Assembly (NCBI GenBank): GCA_964447155.1
Contig: CAYURM010000009.1
Location: forward strand, 32,673-96,672
DNA: 64,000 bases
DNA from: SMBSF63 sp034003545
GTDB lineage: Bacteria > Chloroflexota > Anaerolineae > Anaerolineales > Anaerolineaceae
Direction of reading: 5' to 3'
Part shown: positions 8,905 to 17,242 of the stretch, piece by piece
Position numbering within the stretch: position 1 is the first letter of the stretch
How the letters are laid out: every line of letters begins with the position of its first letter
Notes under the pieces: generated by a model
The model's database searches: none
Told to the model about the DNA's origin: nothing
Seen by the model: only the letters and a program-made list of their open reading frames with translations
Made by a program: the position numbers and the translations under genes

Positions 8905-9540
8905 CTACATCTCTCCGCGGCTTTCGGCGGCAAACCGGCGGAAAAATTCTGCCAGATAGGCATCACGACCTTCGGCCACCCCTCGCGCGGCAGCGGTGAA
9001 AAGTACATCCTTAATTTTGCGCAGCTTGAAAAGATACTCATGATACGCGCTGTGCGGTTCACCGGGTTCTTTTTCACCGGTGTCCAGAAAATGCTGTGAA
9101 GGCTCCACGTACGGCGGTTCGCCGGCCAGGAGGGCATAACCGAGGGTGCGCATCACGCCTACCGCGCCGAGCACATCCAGCTTGTCGGCGTCAAACAGCA
9201 CTTTGGCTTCAATGGTTTCCGGGCGTTCGCGTTTGTCACGGAAACGGTGGGCGCGGATGCAATGCTGCACGGCTGCAATCCTGTCCGGCGGCCAGCCTTC
9301 GGCGGCCAGCACTTCTTTCGCAAACACAGCCGAAGCCAGATGATGTTCGGCACGCTCGCCGCTGCCGGGCATCGTCCCGCGCGAGTCATGCAGCAGGGCT
9401 GCTGCATGCACGATTTCCAGATCAGCGCCTTCGGTCTTTGCCAGGCGCTCGGCCATGTGATACACGCGCTGGATGTGTGAAAAATCGTGGATCGCGTCCA
9501 CGCCTTCGTACCACTGTTTTGCCTGTTCCATTGTCGGCAT
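8905..9540 (-). CDS. HD-domain phosphohydrolase
   Basis: A 211-residue protein of the YedJ/YpgQ type HD superfamily. Metal ligands are His22 in HDFSHIQRV, the HD doublet 51-52 (LLHDSRG), two histidines around 66-67, and a later DADKLD (Asp117/Asp119). Such proteins hydrolyse nucleotides or related phosphates; the substrate here is unknown. AAGGAGA lies about 8 nt upstream of the ATG. It is monocistronic, with a repeat-filled gap upstream. Confidence 0.88.
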   Translation of the reverse strand: MPTMEQAKQWYEGVDAIHDFSHIQRVYHMAERLAKTEGADLEIVHAAALLHDSRGTMPGSGERAEHHLASAVFAKEVLAAEGWPPDRIAAVQHCIRAHRFRDKRERPETIEAKVLFDADKLDVLGAVGVMRTLGYALLAGEPPYVEPSQHFLDTGEKEPGEPHSAYHEYLFKLRKIKDVLFTAAARGVAEGRDAYLAEFFRRFAAESRGEM

Positions 9541-9660
9541 TAGGGCGTCTCCTTTTGTAGGTTTGGTTCAGTTTTCACATCCATTATAAAGCCGTGGTGC
9601 GGTAGCAGGGAGAATAAGTGGTGACAAGGAACCAGATCACCCCAAATCCCCGCACATCTC

Positions 9661-9686
9661 GGACGGGTTAGAAACCTGTCCCTACA
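9661..9686 (-). repeat. GTAGGGACAGG palindrome (copy 3)
   Basis: On the minus strand, TGTAGGGACAGGTTTCTAAC then CCGTCC: a GGACAGGTT / AACCCGTCC hairpin with the same TGTAGG head as the other copies. Confidence 0.65.
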
Positions 9687-9735
9687 ATACGACAGTCTGT
9701 CTAGATATGGGGATGCTTTTTTCAAACCGTGTCAA

Positions 9736-9761
9736 TGTAGGGACAGGCCTCTGGCCTGTCC
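9736..9761 (+). repeat. GTAGGGACAGG palindrome (copy 4)
   Basis: TGTAGGGACAGGCC-TCT-GGCCTGTCC; a perfect 9-bp stem, opposite in orientation to the copy 50 bp upstream. Confidence 0.7.
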
Positions 9762-10092
9762 ACTGAGACCCTTTTTTGAAATCATGGTTCAGGGTACAAA
9801 ATCAAAAAAAGCAGGCAGTTAAGAGACAAAAGAACTTGTAGAAGATATGTCTAATAATTTGGTGTATTGAGATATTCACTGATGTTCTCTTCATGAACTT
9901 GAGGTGATTCGAGAACAATCCATTGATTCACCTCATCATATCCACCCACCATCCTTTATCTACTGGTTTAAATTATACTTTGGTGTGTCGCACAAACCAA
10001 AGCAGTAAAATATCTCCATACAAACAAATATCATTTGACAATCTCCCCCTTTTCCCCTTACACTCAAATGAACTTCACACAGGGAGGACCCC

Positions 10093-10575
10093 ATGACCAC
10101 CAATTTCAAAAAATCCTTGCAGCGTGTGCAGGAAGCCCTTAAAGAACACGGCTATCCAGACGCCACAGTGCTGGAACTGGCCGCTTCCACCCGCACCGCC
10201 CAGGAAGCGGCGGATGCCATCGGCTGCACGCTGGCCCAGATCGTCAAATCGCTCATCTTCGAAGGAGTTGAAAGCGGGAACCCCATCCTCGTACTGGTCA
10301 GCGGTATCAACCGGGTCAACGAAAAATCCCTTGCCAAACTGGCCGGAGAACCCATCCGCCGGGCGCACCCCAATTTCGTACGCCAGCGCACCGGTTTTGC
10401 GGTGGGCGGTGTGCCGCCCCTGGGACACAGCGAACCCTTGCAGCCCTTCATCGACGAAGACCTGCTCCAGTTTGACGAGATTTGGGCCGCCGCCGGCACC
10501 CCGCATGCCGTCTTTTGTCTCAAAGCTGCTGATTTGCAGGCGCTCACCAATGGCAAGGTTGTGCGTATCAAGTAA
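10093..10575 (+). CDS. YbaK/ProX-type aminoacyl-tRNA deacylase
   Basis: Trans-editing hydrolase that removes wrongly attached amino acids from tRNA (Cys-tRNAPro or similar in characterised members), cytoplasmic, 160 residues. Family features visible are IVKSLIF (about 51-57) with the essential lysine, RVNEKSLAK, the glycine-rich FAVGGVPPLGH block (about 98-108) and the C-terminal GTPHAVFCL strand. AGGGAGG precedes the ATG. The exact amino acid specificity cannot be read from the sequence. The gene is followed by a long inverted repeat. Confidence 0.93.
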   Translation: MTTNFKKSLQRVQEALKEHGYPDATVLELAASTRTAQEAADAIGCTLAQIVKSLIFEGVESGNPILVLVSGINRVNEKSLAKLAGEPIRRAHPNFVRQRTGFAVGGVPPLGHSEPLQPFIDEDLLQFDEIWAAAGTPHAVFCLKAADLQALTNGKVVRIK

Positions 10576-10626
10576 AAACACAGCCTGCGATACAAACCTA
10601 TGTAAAAATTGGTAACCATTTTATTC

Positions 10627-10701
10627 CCCTTTTCACATCGTACCCGCAGGGTAAGGTTGATTTCGCATGAACCTTACCCTGCGGGTACGATGTGAAAAGG
10701 G
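10627..10701. repeat. Perfect 32-bp inverted repeat with 11-nt loop
   Basis: The arm 10627-10658 is the exact reverse complement of 10670-10701 (32 of 32 by eye); each arm contains TACCCGCAGGGTAAGG or its complement. It sits between the end of the YbaK gene and the convergent DMT gene. There is no T run, and the length and perfection exceed an ordinary terminator, so a small mobile element relic or an RNA hairpin is possible. Confidence 0.85.
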
Positions 10702-10845
10702 TCAGTTCGCAAGCGATTAACGCTTATGGACGACGGAATTTAGCAAGCAAAATGCTGAATACACCAACCTTTCCAAGGGAGTTTTATCTTGGCGTATGCG
10801 CATGGCACGCCGTCCAACAAAGCATTGAATGCTATGCGCCTAAAA

Positions 10846-11703
10846 TCACACTACAATCAACACAATCGCTGCCAGACACAGCCCTACCCCCATCCATTGA
10901 CGGTGGGAAATTTTCTCTTTCTGAATAAGATAAGCCAGCATGATCGTGGAAGCCGGGTAAAGCGAGGTGAGCACCACCGCCACATCCAGGCGGGTGAGCT
11001 GCTGGGCAAACACAAACAGGGCGCTGGCGGTGGCATCCATCACGCCGCCCAGAATCGCGATCGGGCTGATCTGCCGGAGAGATACCTCATCACCCTGTTT
11101 CGGGCGGAGCAAGACCAGCAAAAGCGCAGTGCCAAGAGAAGCCGATTTGGCGATCAGGGAAGGCAGCACAACAGCCTCCGAAGCAACCTGGGCCAGGAAG
11201 GTGAAAAAACCCGCCGCAGCCACACCGGAAAGCACAGCCAGCAGGGACGCTTCCTTTTTGGCCTTCTCAATGCTGGTAGTCTGGGTCATGCTCACCAAGA
11301 CAATCCCCGGCAGGGCTACAACAAAGCCCAGCAGTTGGGAAAAAACAGGCAATCCCTCGGTAATCATGCCAAAAATGGCAGGCAGGGCCGCCCCGATCAC
11401 ACCGGCAATGGGAGCCACCGCAGCAGTACTGCCCATGGTAAAGGCACGATAAATAAAGATGATCGCCAGCGCGCCGCAAATACCGGCCAAAATGCACCAG
11501 ACCACATCATTCCACGAAAGCATCGCTTCCCGCCAGATAAAGCTTAAAAAGATGAGCAAGCTCACACCGGCAATATTTGTAACGACTGTCACACGCAGCT
11601 CGCCGCCGCGGCGTGAGGCAAGACCGCCGCAGAAATCGCTGGCGCCAATCAAACCGGATGCGGACAGGGCAAGGAACATACCGAAGAAACTGGTTAATAT
11701 CAT
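10846..11703 (-). CDS. EamA/DMT-family transporter
   Basis: A 285-residue protein with ten predicted membrane helices in two EamA repeats, the second starting near the EKAKKEAS loop (about 146). The C-terminal half has the family's LTSLYPASTIMLAYLIQKE element. Substrate unknown (metabolite exporter class). The start at 11703 has no SD; TATAAT ends 7 nt before the ATG, which suggests a leaderless mRNA. It converges on the YbaK gene. Confidence 0.9.
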   Translation of the reverse strand: MILTSFFGMFLALSASGLIGASDFCGGLASRRGGELRVTVVTNIAGVSLLIFLSFIWREAMLSWNDVVWCILAGICGALAIIFIYRAFTMGSTAAVAPIAGVIGAALPAIFGMITEGLPVFSQLLGFVVALPGIVLVSMTQTTSIEKAKKEASLLAVLSGVAAAGFFTFLAQVASEAVVLPSLIAKSASLGTALLLVLLRPKQGDEVSLRQISPIAILGGVMDATASALFVFAQQLTRLDVAVVLTSLYPASTIMLAYLIQKEKISHRQWMGVGLCLAAIVLIVV

Positions 11704-11710
11704 GGAGGTG

Positions 11711-11716
11711 ATTATA
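11711..11716 (-). promoter_or_regulatory. Candidate -10 box of a leaderless transcript
   Basis: TATAAT on the minus strand, then CACCTCC (7 nt), then ATG. CACCTCC is the reverse of an SD, so ribosome recruitment by SD is not possible here. Confidence 0.55.
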
Positions 11717-11824
11717 AAGGGAAAGATCGTTTAAAGGTTCAAAACGGGCTTTAAACAATCTTGTCAGGTCCTGGTGCGTTAAAACCGCAACAGGATTGTG
11801 CGGATTGCAAAAAATGGAGAAGCC

Positions 11825-12853
11825 TTACCGTTTCCGCGAACGCAGGGAACCGAACACCACCATCCCCAATCCCAGGCCGCACACCACAATGATGATAATC
11901 CCGATGGTGCGGTCGCCAGATGAAGCGCCGGGGGCGAAATTGGGCAGCAGAGGCTTTTTGGTTGGAGTAGGCGTCACTGAAGCAGTGGGCGTCATCCGGG
12001 TAGGCGTAATCGTATAGGTCGGACGCGGAGTACGTGTAACCGTAGGCGCGGTGGCCGTAATGGTCGGTGTCTGCGTTGGGGGCAGCGCCGTACGGATCAG
12101 CAGTTTCCGCCCTGCCCAGATCACAGGGTTATTAATATCAAGGCCATTCAACGCCGCCAGTTCCTGGATTGTCATCCCGTATGCTTCGGCGATCGAGTAC
12201 AGCGCCTGCCCGGGCAGGATCTCATGTTCAATTTTGCCATCCGGGCCGGGGGTGGCTGTGGTCACGGCAAAGATCAGTTCTGGTGTGAGAGTGGGCACGC
12301 TGGGCTGTACCGTGCCGGGGCCGGAGGTAGCGGCCGGGGTGTAATTGGCCGGACTGCCGGCAATATAGCCCACATCAATCGTATAGAAAAGATAGTTGGA
12401 GCCAACTCCCACGCCGCCGCCAATGTGGGTGTATTGTGGATTGGTCATCGTGTTCCAGTGGATCGCATCGGCCCACAGGCTGTACAGCACCGTATCCAGG
12501 CTCGTGCCCGGGCTGACCTGAGCCACATTCTCCGAGATAAAGACGGTCGCTCCATTGCCAAAACCGGCGGCATAGGCACGCTGGCGGGGGTTGGAACCAT
12601 CCGCGCCGGTATGCGTCCACGAGCCAATCGAAGCCTGATAATCTGCATGAGATTGAGCGCTTGCCATTAACGTACCGTCCATTTGCAGGGGCGGCAAACC
12701 ATTGCTGGCGCGCAGCGCATTCACCGCAGCAACCAGGTCATAGGCATTGGCGTCCATCACCGGGGCCGGCCGGACCGCAGCCGACAAAGAGAGCGTTGCC
12801 AGCAGAATACTCAATAGGCACAAAATCAATATTACCCGTTTATTTGTCTTCAT
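11825..12853 (-). CDS. Secreted CAP-domain protein with LysM and C-terminal membrane anchor
   Basis: The order of parts is: signal peptide (1-25), CAP/SCP domain (about 38-165) with His69, His81, Glu108 and the HWNTMTNPQYTHIG block, LysM domain (about 208-253, HEILPGQALYSIAEAYG), a long Thr/Pro-rich spacer (about 258-308), a single membrane helix (about 316-335) and a final SRKR charge cluster. LysM binds peptidoglycan, so the protein likely sits in the envelope. The biochemical role of bacterial CAP domains is not settled. There is no SD, but TAAAAT lies exactly 7 nt before the ATG. Confidence 0.92.
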   Translation of the reverse strand: MKTNKRVILILCLLSILLATLSLSAAVRPAPVMDANAYDLVAAVNALRASNGLPPLQMDGTLMASAQSHADYQASIGSWTHTGADGSNPRQRAYAAGFGNGATVFISENVAQVSPGTSLDTVLYSLWADAIHWNTMTNPQYTHIGGGVGVGSNYLFYTIDVGYIAGSPANYTPAATSGPGTVQPSVPTLTPELIFAVTTATPGPDGKIEHEILPGQALYSIAEAYGMTIQELAALNGLDINNPVIWAGRKLLIRTALPPTQTPTITATAPTVTRTPRPTYTITPTRMTPTASVTPTPTKKPLLPNFAPGASSGDRTIGIIIIVVCGLGLGMVVFGSLRSRKR

Positions 12854-12860
12854 AATGGGT

Positions 12861-12866
12861 ATTTTA
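12861..12866 (-). promoter_or_regulatory. Candidate -10 box of a leaderless transcript
   Basis: TAAAAT on the minus strand, 7 nt before the ATG of the CAP-LysM gene, with no SD between. Confidence 0.45.
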
Positions 12867-12964
12867 CTCCAGAATTTGGGAAAGAAAGGAATTGGACAAT
12901 TCGTTACCCGTCAACCAGGAAAGTCAAAACGGGCAAAGATCCGTGACGCTATGTGCTTTTAACT

Positions 12965-12994
12965 CAAAAAAACCACCCCTTTGTGCGGGGTGGT
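12965..12994 (-). terminator. Rho-independent terminator
   Basis: Minus strand ACCACCCC-GCACAAA-GGGGTGGT followed by TTTTTT; ends the small gene at 13023. Confidence 0.88.
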
Positions 12995-13022
12995 CGGTGC
13001 TCTGTTTTACGAAATCCTTTTC

Positions 13023-13298
13023 TCAGTGTTTTGGGCGTTCAGGCAAACTGTTAAAAAAGACCGAACTATGATCATATCCCGTGATGATGCCAACCTTCTT
13101 TAAGTAATCAAGCTGCGGGTCCTGGATGAGATGCCGGCTAAATTCTTTATTTTTCATCGTTAAAAATTCGCCGGTATAGACATCCTGGAAAGTGTTATCG
13201 CCCCAGTCAATGATCACATCGCCGTTATTAAGAATGAACACCCAATGCCTGCCCACTTGCATCTTTGAAAACATCTCCTTTGGTAACCCATCCCGCAT
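13023..13298 (-). CDS. Small conserved-looking hypothetical protein downstream of the Rrf2 regulator
   Basis: A 91-residue soluble protein that I do not recognise; it contains a WVFILNNGDVIIDWGDN beta-rich block and a polar C-terminus. Two starts are possible. The ATG at 13298 has TATAAT 10 nt upstream and no SD. The ATG at 13262 (79 residues) has AAAGGAG 12 nt before it. It lies 12 bp after the Rrf2-family gene and has its own terminator, so the two are probably co-expressed and it may be a regulator-linked effector. Confidence 0.6.
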   Translation of the reverse strand: MRDGLPKEMFSKMQVGRHWVFILNNGDVIIDWGDNTFQDVYTGEFLTMKNKEFSRHLIQDPQLDYLKKVGIITGYDHSSVFFNSLPERPKH

Positions 13299-13309
13299 AA
13301 ACGCTTTTA

Positions 13310-13714
13310 TTATACCGTTTTAGTAAGTTGTTGGAAATTGGTATTTTTTAGTCGTTTCACCAGCTCTGCCTGCGATTCCTGCCAAATCGGGCGAATAGGA
13401 CAATCGTCGCCAAATTCACATATTTCGGGATGAAGGACGCATTCATTCAGTGCAATCGGCCCATCAATCGCTTCGACAACTTCCAGCACGGAAATTTCTT
13501 CAGGAGCCCGCGCCAGCGAAACCCCGCCGCGTGCTCCGCGGGACGTGGCGATCAAACCCGCGATAGAAAGCTGGGAGACAATCTTCGCCAGGAATGAGGG
13601 GGGAATATGTTCTTCTTTGGCAATAAAACTGGTTGCGGCCCGTTTTCCCGGTTCAAGTGCTGCCAGATAACGAATGGCACGCAGTGCATAGTCTGCCTGT
13701 TTGGTAATTTGCAT
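13310..13714 (-). CDS. Rrf2-family transcriptional regulator with three conserved cysteines
   Basis: A 134-residue winged-helix regulator: MQITKQADYALRAIRYLA N-terminus, recognition helix around 38-55, wing with RGARGGVSLA (59-68). Cys92, Cys99 and Cys105 match the spacing pattern used by IscR/NsrR/RirA to bind an Fe-S cluster, so it is likely a redox, iron or NO sensor (inference). The start at 13714 is preceded by AGAGG at a normal distance; a longer frame reaching 13843 has no SD. The AT-rich upstream region contains GATAAGATTACTC- and CCAATAAG-type sequence that may hold an autoregulatory site. Confidence 0.92.
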   Translation of the reverse strand: MQITKQADYALRAIRYLAALEPGKRAATSFIAKEEHIPPSFLAKIVSQLSIAGLIATSRGARGGVSLARAPEEISVLEVVEAIDGPIALNECVLHPEICEFGDDCPIRPIWQESQAELVKRLKNTNFQQLTKTV

Positions 13715-14090
13715 GAAATCAGCCTCTTTTGATAATTTTGATAAGATTACTCTTTTATACCCAATAAGTTTAATATAGTTTCCCGTTTCCGGCAAGTGAC
13801 AGAGGTCATACCCATAAAATGATTTTCTACCAGCTAATTGCATTTTTGGGTGATTTTTTTGGGTTATTCATACAAAATATTGGTTGGAATGTGCTGTTCT
13901 TTTATTCGTCTGGTTTCAGAGAGAGGGTACTCACCTGATACCGGGACGGTATCAGCGTCCGCTTCCCTCCCTCAGTCTTGAAAAAGATGGCAGGGAAACT
14001 TCACCAGAGCATACCCCTGTGCGAATCAAAACCTTCCGCCGGAGCTAAACCAGCGGAAGGCTCTGCAAGCATGCGGCGGGCAATGAGCCC
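13715..14090. other. Gene-free stretch upstream of the Rrf2 regulator
   Basis: Two hairpins are visible: GATACCG-gga-CGGTATC near 13938-13955 and CCTTCCGC...GCGGAAGG near 14031-14060. The part next to the regulator (13720-13900) is AT-rich and presumably holds its promoter. No coding sequence is seen. Confidence 0.5.
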
Positions 14091-14327
14091 TCATCCCCCC
14101 TTTTTAGTCCACTTGCCGCTGCTTTGATCCTTTTCATATTCGTTTTTCACTGCGCTCCAGGCCACTTTATGGGCCGTTTCTTCCCGCGAGGCATCTCCAT
14201 AACGATCTTCAGCATCTTTATACTCGTCCCAGGCACTGTTATAGGCCGCACGGTAAATGTCCTGGGCATGCTTGGGCAGATTGTCACGAACGCTTTCCGG
14301 TAAATCCTTGATAGATGAGTAAGGCAT
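14091..14327 (-). CDS. chaB: ChaB family protein
   Basis: A 78-residue protein with the full ChaB pattern: MPYSSIKDLPESVRDNLPKHAQDIY at the start (split here as MPYSSIKDLPES and VRDNLPKHAQ), then AYNSAWDEY and AHKVAWSAVKNEY. ChaB was named as a regulator of the ChaA cation antiporter in E. coli, but its molecular role is not well established. AAGGAG lies upstream. It follows the LLM oxidoreductase gene by 18 bp and the two are probably one operon with the small helical protein further upstream. Confidence 0.92.
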   Translation of the reverse strand: MPYSSIKDLPESVRDNLPKHAQDIYRAAYNSAWDEYKDAEDRYGDASREETAHKVAWSAVKNEYEKDQSSGKWTKKGG

Positions 14328-14345
14328 CGTTTTCTCCTTTCCTGC

Positions 14346-15317
14346 TTACTGTGATTGCAATTTGGGCCGGATCTCTTTTTCATAAAATTTGAAAAAGCCA
14401 TCCTGATCAGGCCCAATTTGATGAAAATAGATATGATCAAAACCCGCCTGGGCATACTTGCGGATCTCAGCGAGGAGTTTTTCCGGGTCCGGGCCGCAAA
14501 TGACATGTTCAGTAGCCTGCTCTTCGGTGACCAATGAAGCGGCTTGTTCGATAAAGGTAGTAGTAGCCAGCTCCACATTCAGTTGCCCCGGCACTCCGGT
14601 GTTGGCCCATTGTTTGTGGACAACCTTGCGGGCCTGTTCTTCACTGGCTGCCCAGCACACATCCAGCTTACCAATTTTAGGCTTCCCTTTGCCACCGCTT
14701 TCGTCGAAAGTATTCAGAACTTCCTGATCAGGAGACAGGGCAATCAACCCATCACCCATTTCTCCAGCGATTTCTGCCGAGATGTCGCCACCCGAAGCGA
14801 TATACATGTCCGGCAGCTCGTCGGGCAGGGTATAAATACGGGCATTCTCAACCGTAAAATACTCGCCATAGTAACTGGCTTCTTCACCCTCCCACAACAG
14901 GCGGATCACTTCAACCGCTTCCTCCAGCATTTCCAGCCGAATAGGAGCCGTCGGCCAATGATCCCCGAGGATATGCTCATTCAAATTTTCGCCGGAACCC
15001 AGGCCCAGGAAAAAGCGCCCCTCCATCAACGCCGCACTCGTCGCCGCCGCCTGCGCGATAATTGCCGGATGAATGCGCATGATGGGACACGTGACCCCTG
15101 TCCCCAGGCGGATGGTGCTGGTGGCCTGGGCGATGGCGCCGATCATGCTCCACACAAAAGGCGAATGTCCTTGCACATCCAGCCAGGGGTGGTAATGGTC
15201 CGAGATCATCACAAAATCGAAACCCAGTTTTTCGGCCCGTTGGGCATTTTTGATGAGATCATGGGGAGGATGCTCTTCACTGGAGAGGTTGTATCCGTAG
15301 CGTATGTTTTGTTTCAT
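14346..15317 (-). CDS. LLM-class (F420-dependent-type) oxidoreductase
   Basis: A 323-residue TIM-barrel enzyme of the luciferase-like monooxygenase family, in the subgroup related to F420-dependent glucose-6-phosphate dehydrogenase. It has IRYGYNLSSEEHPPHDLI at the start, a conserved SDHYHPW (about 39-45), TGVTCPIMRIHPA, FLGLGSGENLNEH and a C-terminal FDHIYFHQIGPDQDGFF. The presence of such an enzyme implies F420 in this organism. The natural substrate is not identifiable. AAAGGA lies 9 nt upstream. It is grouped with chaB downstream and a small helical protein upstream. Confidence 0.9.
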   Translation of the reverse strand: MKQNIRYGYNLSSEEHPPHDLIKNAQRAEKLGFDFVMISDHYHPWLDVQGHSPFVWSMIGAIAQATSTIRLGTGVTCPIMRIHPAIIAQAAATSAALMEGRFFLGLGSGENLNEHILGDHWPTAPIRLEMLEEAVEVIRLLWEGEEASYYGEYFTVENARIYTLPDELPDMYIASGGDISAEIAGEMGDGLIALSPDQEVLNTFDESGGKGKPKIGKLDVCWAASEEQARKVVHKQWANTGVPGQLNVELATTTFIEQAASLVTEEQATEHVICGPDPEKLLAEIRKYAQAGFDHIYFHQIGPDQDGFFKFYEKEIRPKLQSQ

Positions 15318-15401
15318 TCAAATATTCCTTTCTGCGATGTTCACCATCCCCGCACGGCAGCATACGGAAAATGGATTACATTCGCTTGCGATCTGATGCC
15401 A

Positions 15402-15620
15402 TTAAGATTTCCAGGCTTTTTCTGTTTTCTCTTCATAATGTTCAAAAGCGTTATTCAATCCTGCCAGAACTTCGGCAGAAGTCTCAAACAGCGCTTTGGC
15501 CTGCGGGTCATCTATTTTTTCAAGGTCTGTCCGAAGATGGTGGATCAAATCTTCGAATTTTGCTTTTACCTTTTGGGTGTGATGCCGGGCATCACTTTCG
15601 GGAAAAGTTTGCTGATTCAT
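15402..15620 (-). CDS. Small helical hypothetical protein
   Basis: A 72-residue charged, probably all-helical protein (KVKAKFEDLIHHLRTDLEK, ALFETSAEVLAGLNNAFEHY). I do not recognise it. A strong AAAAAGGAAG site precedes the ATG. It lies 84 bp upstream of the LLM oxidoreductase and its composition resembles small stress-related helical proteins such as CsbD-like or DUF883-like ones, but no family signature is clear. Confidence 0.65.
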   Translation of the reverse strand: MNQQTFPESDARHHTQKVKAKFEDLIHHLRTDLEKIDDPQAKALFETSAEVLAGLNNAFEHYEEKTEKAWKS

Positions 15621-15820
15621 AATTTTCTTCCTTTTTAAATAAAGTCTTTACCATCTTTTTTCTTATAGCATCGTTGGGCACACAATTCCATAAGGAATAT
15701 TCCTAAAATCGCTAAGGGAATCTACCTACTTCGTTTCTTGGCTTTATACAGGCAGGCGTTTGCTGGATATGAGCATCCCCCCGGCCGGTCGCATCATCCA
15801 CAATGCCCGTGCCCCTCTGG

Positions 15821-15826
15821 TATAAT
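15821..15826 (+). promoter_or_regulatory. Consensus -10 box ahead of the M42 peptidase unit
   Basis: TATAAT, then 7 nt, then an ATG at 15834. TCCACA lies 18 nt upstream as a possible weak -35. The expected transcription start falls at the ATG. Confidence 0.5.
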
Positions 15827-15833
15827 CCCGAAT

Positions 15834-15971
15834 ATGAGCGCGTTCCGTTTCATCTGTCCGATTGAAATTCGCTACAGTGACCTTACCCGCAGTCGCATGT
15901 TAATTTTGTGCGCTTCCCCCTCTGTGTTGAACAAGTCCATTTCCCCGCCCCTAAAAGACAAGAAAGAATAG
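15834..15971 (+). CDS. Possible 45-residue leaderless leader peptide
   Basis: A short frame begins MSAFRFICPIEIRY and ends LKDKKE, stopping 9 bp before the peptidase ATG. Support is only positional: TATAAT exactly 7 nt before the ATG, as for other SD-less genes here. It has two cysteines and no recognised similarity. It could equally be plain 5' leader. Confidence 0.3.
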   Translation: MSAFRFICPIEIRYSDLTRSRMLILCASPSVLNKSISPPLKDKKE

Positions 15972-15980
15972 GATACCCCC

Positions 15981-17027
15981 ATGCCGCTTCCGCCTGTTGA
16001 TCAAAGCTATCTGCTTGACGTCCTCAGTAATTTGCTGAATATCCCCAGCCCCACCGGCTTCACCGAAAGCGCGGCGGACTGGACAGAAAAGGCGCTGGCC
16101 GCTTTCCCCCCCTTACAATTAAAGCGCACCGTCAAAGGCGCAGTTTTAGCTACCTGGCAAGGCAGTCAGCCCGGGCCAGCGCGCGCCCTGGCCGCCCACC
16201 TGGATACCCTGGGCGCAATGGTCAAAGAGATTCTGCCCTCAGGCCGCCTGCGCCTGACCAATTTGGGCGGCCTGAACTGGGCTTCGGTGGAATGTGAAGC
16301 CTGCACTGTCTTCACTGCCGACGGCCGCACCTGCCGTGGCAGCCTGATGCCAAACAAGGCTTCCTCCCATGTGCATGGCAAAGACGCCGTCGAAATCACC
16401 CGCGAAGCAGCCAGCATGGAAGTGCGTCTGGATGCACGCGTGCTGGACAGTGAAGAAACCCGCGCCCTGGGGATCGAGGTGGGCGACTTTGTGGCTTTTG
16501 ATCCGCGTCTGGAAGTGGTCAACGGTTTCGTGCGATCCCGTTATCTGGATGACAAAGCCTGCGCTGCCTGTATGCTGGCCGCCGTCAAAGCTCTGCACGA
16601 AGCCGGGCTGACCCCGGTGCGCACATCGCATTTCTTCTTCAGTGTTTTTGAAGAAGTTGGTCACGGCGCTTCAGCGGGCATCCCCGCTGACATTGATGAG
16701 CTGGTGGTGGTCGACATGGCCGCCATTGGTGACGGCCAGGCTTCGGACGAATACAACGTGACCCTGTGCGTCAAGGACAGCAGCGGGCCGTATCATCACG
16801 GTCTCAGCCAGCATCTGCGCCAACTGGCCGAAGAAAACAACATCCCCTTCAAGGTAGATATCTATCCTTATTATGGTTCAGATGGCGGGGCATTATTGCG
16901 CGCCGGCGCCGATACGGCGGTGGCCCTGATTGGCCCCGGCGTGGACGCTTCCCACTCTTACGAGCGCACCCACATGGACGCCCTGATCGCCACGACTCAG
17001 TGGATCATGGCGTATTTGCTGTCGTGA
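15981..17027 (+). CDS. M42-family metallopeptidase
   Basis: A cytoplasmic dinuclear-metal aminopeptidase-like enzyme, 348 residues. Metal and catalytic residues fit the family: AAHLDTLG (His73, Asp75), RYLDDKA (Asp190/191), FEEVGHGAS (Glu224/225), VVDMAAIG (Asp245) and the C-terminal SHSYERTH histidine. Within M42 it looks closer to the subgroup found with osmoprotectant dipeptide genes, but no such genes are adjacent, so its peptide substrate is open. AGGA lies 8 nt before the ATG. Confidence 0.92.
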   Translation: MPLPPVDQSYLLDVLSNLLNIPSPTGFTESAADWTEKALAAFPPLQLKRTVKGAVLATWQGSQPGPARALAAHLDTLGAMVKEILPSGRLRLTNLGGLNWASVECEACTVFTADGRTCRGSLMPNKASSHVHGKDAVEITREAASMEVRLDARVLDSEETRALGIEVGDFVAFDPRLEVVNGFVRSRYLDDKACAACMLAAVKALHEAGLTPVRTSHFFFSVFEEVGHGASAGIPADIDELVVVDMAAIGDGQASDEYNVTLCVKDSSGPYHHGLSQHLRQLAEENNIPFKVDIYPYYGSDGGALLRAGADTAVALIGPGVDASHSYERTHMDALIATTQWIMAYLLS

Positions 17028-17242
17028 TTAAATAAGGGAAAACACAACACGGATATCCCCTCCCCGCCGCGAGAAATCTGCGGGAGGGAGGCATTGGTTT
17101 TCCTCCTGGAGAATCGAAGCCGAAGCGGTGCAAATTCTCTACCTCTGTGGGGTCGCAATAACAGGAATTTTCCATTATCATTAACCATACCGGATGTCGT
17201 CTGCCCCCTATTGATGCACGACATTCTTTCAGGAGGTATGCC

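Larger units (their letters stand above)
9541..10092. other. 550-bp gene-free stretch with two GTAGGGACAGG palindromes
   Basis: I see no coding signal here. Two short palindromes lie in inverted orientation (9661-9686 and 9736-9761), and 9770-10050 is AT-rich and unstructured by eye. The last 20 bp carry the strong SD (AGGGAGG) of the YbaK gene. Confidence 0.6.
15621..15980. other. Intergenic stretch between divergent transcription units
   Basis: The left part (15621-15730) is AT-rich and should hold the promoter of the minus-strand stress group. The right part holds the TATAAT at 15821 and a possible 45-residue leaderless ORF (15834-15971) before the M42 peptidase. Confidence 0.5.

Noticed and set aside
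13937..14060. CRISPR-like repeats in the gap near 14 kb
   Set aside because: Only two unrelated hairpins, no regular spacing or repeated unit; no cas gene in the window.
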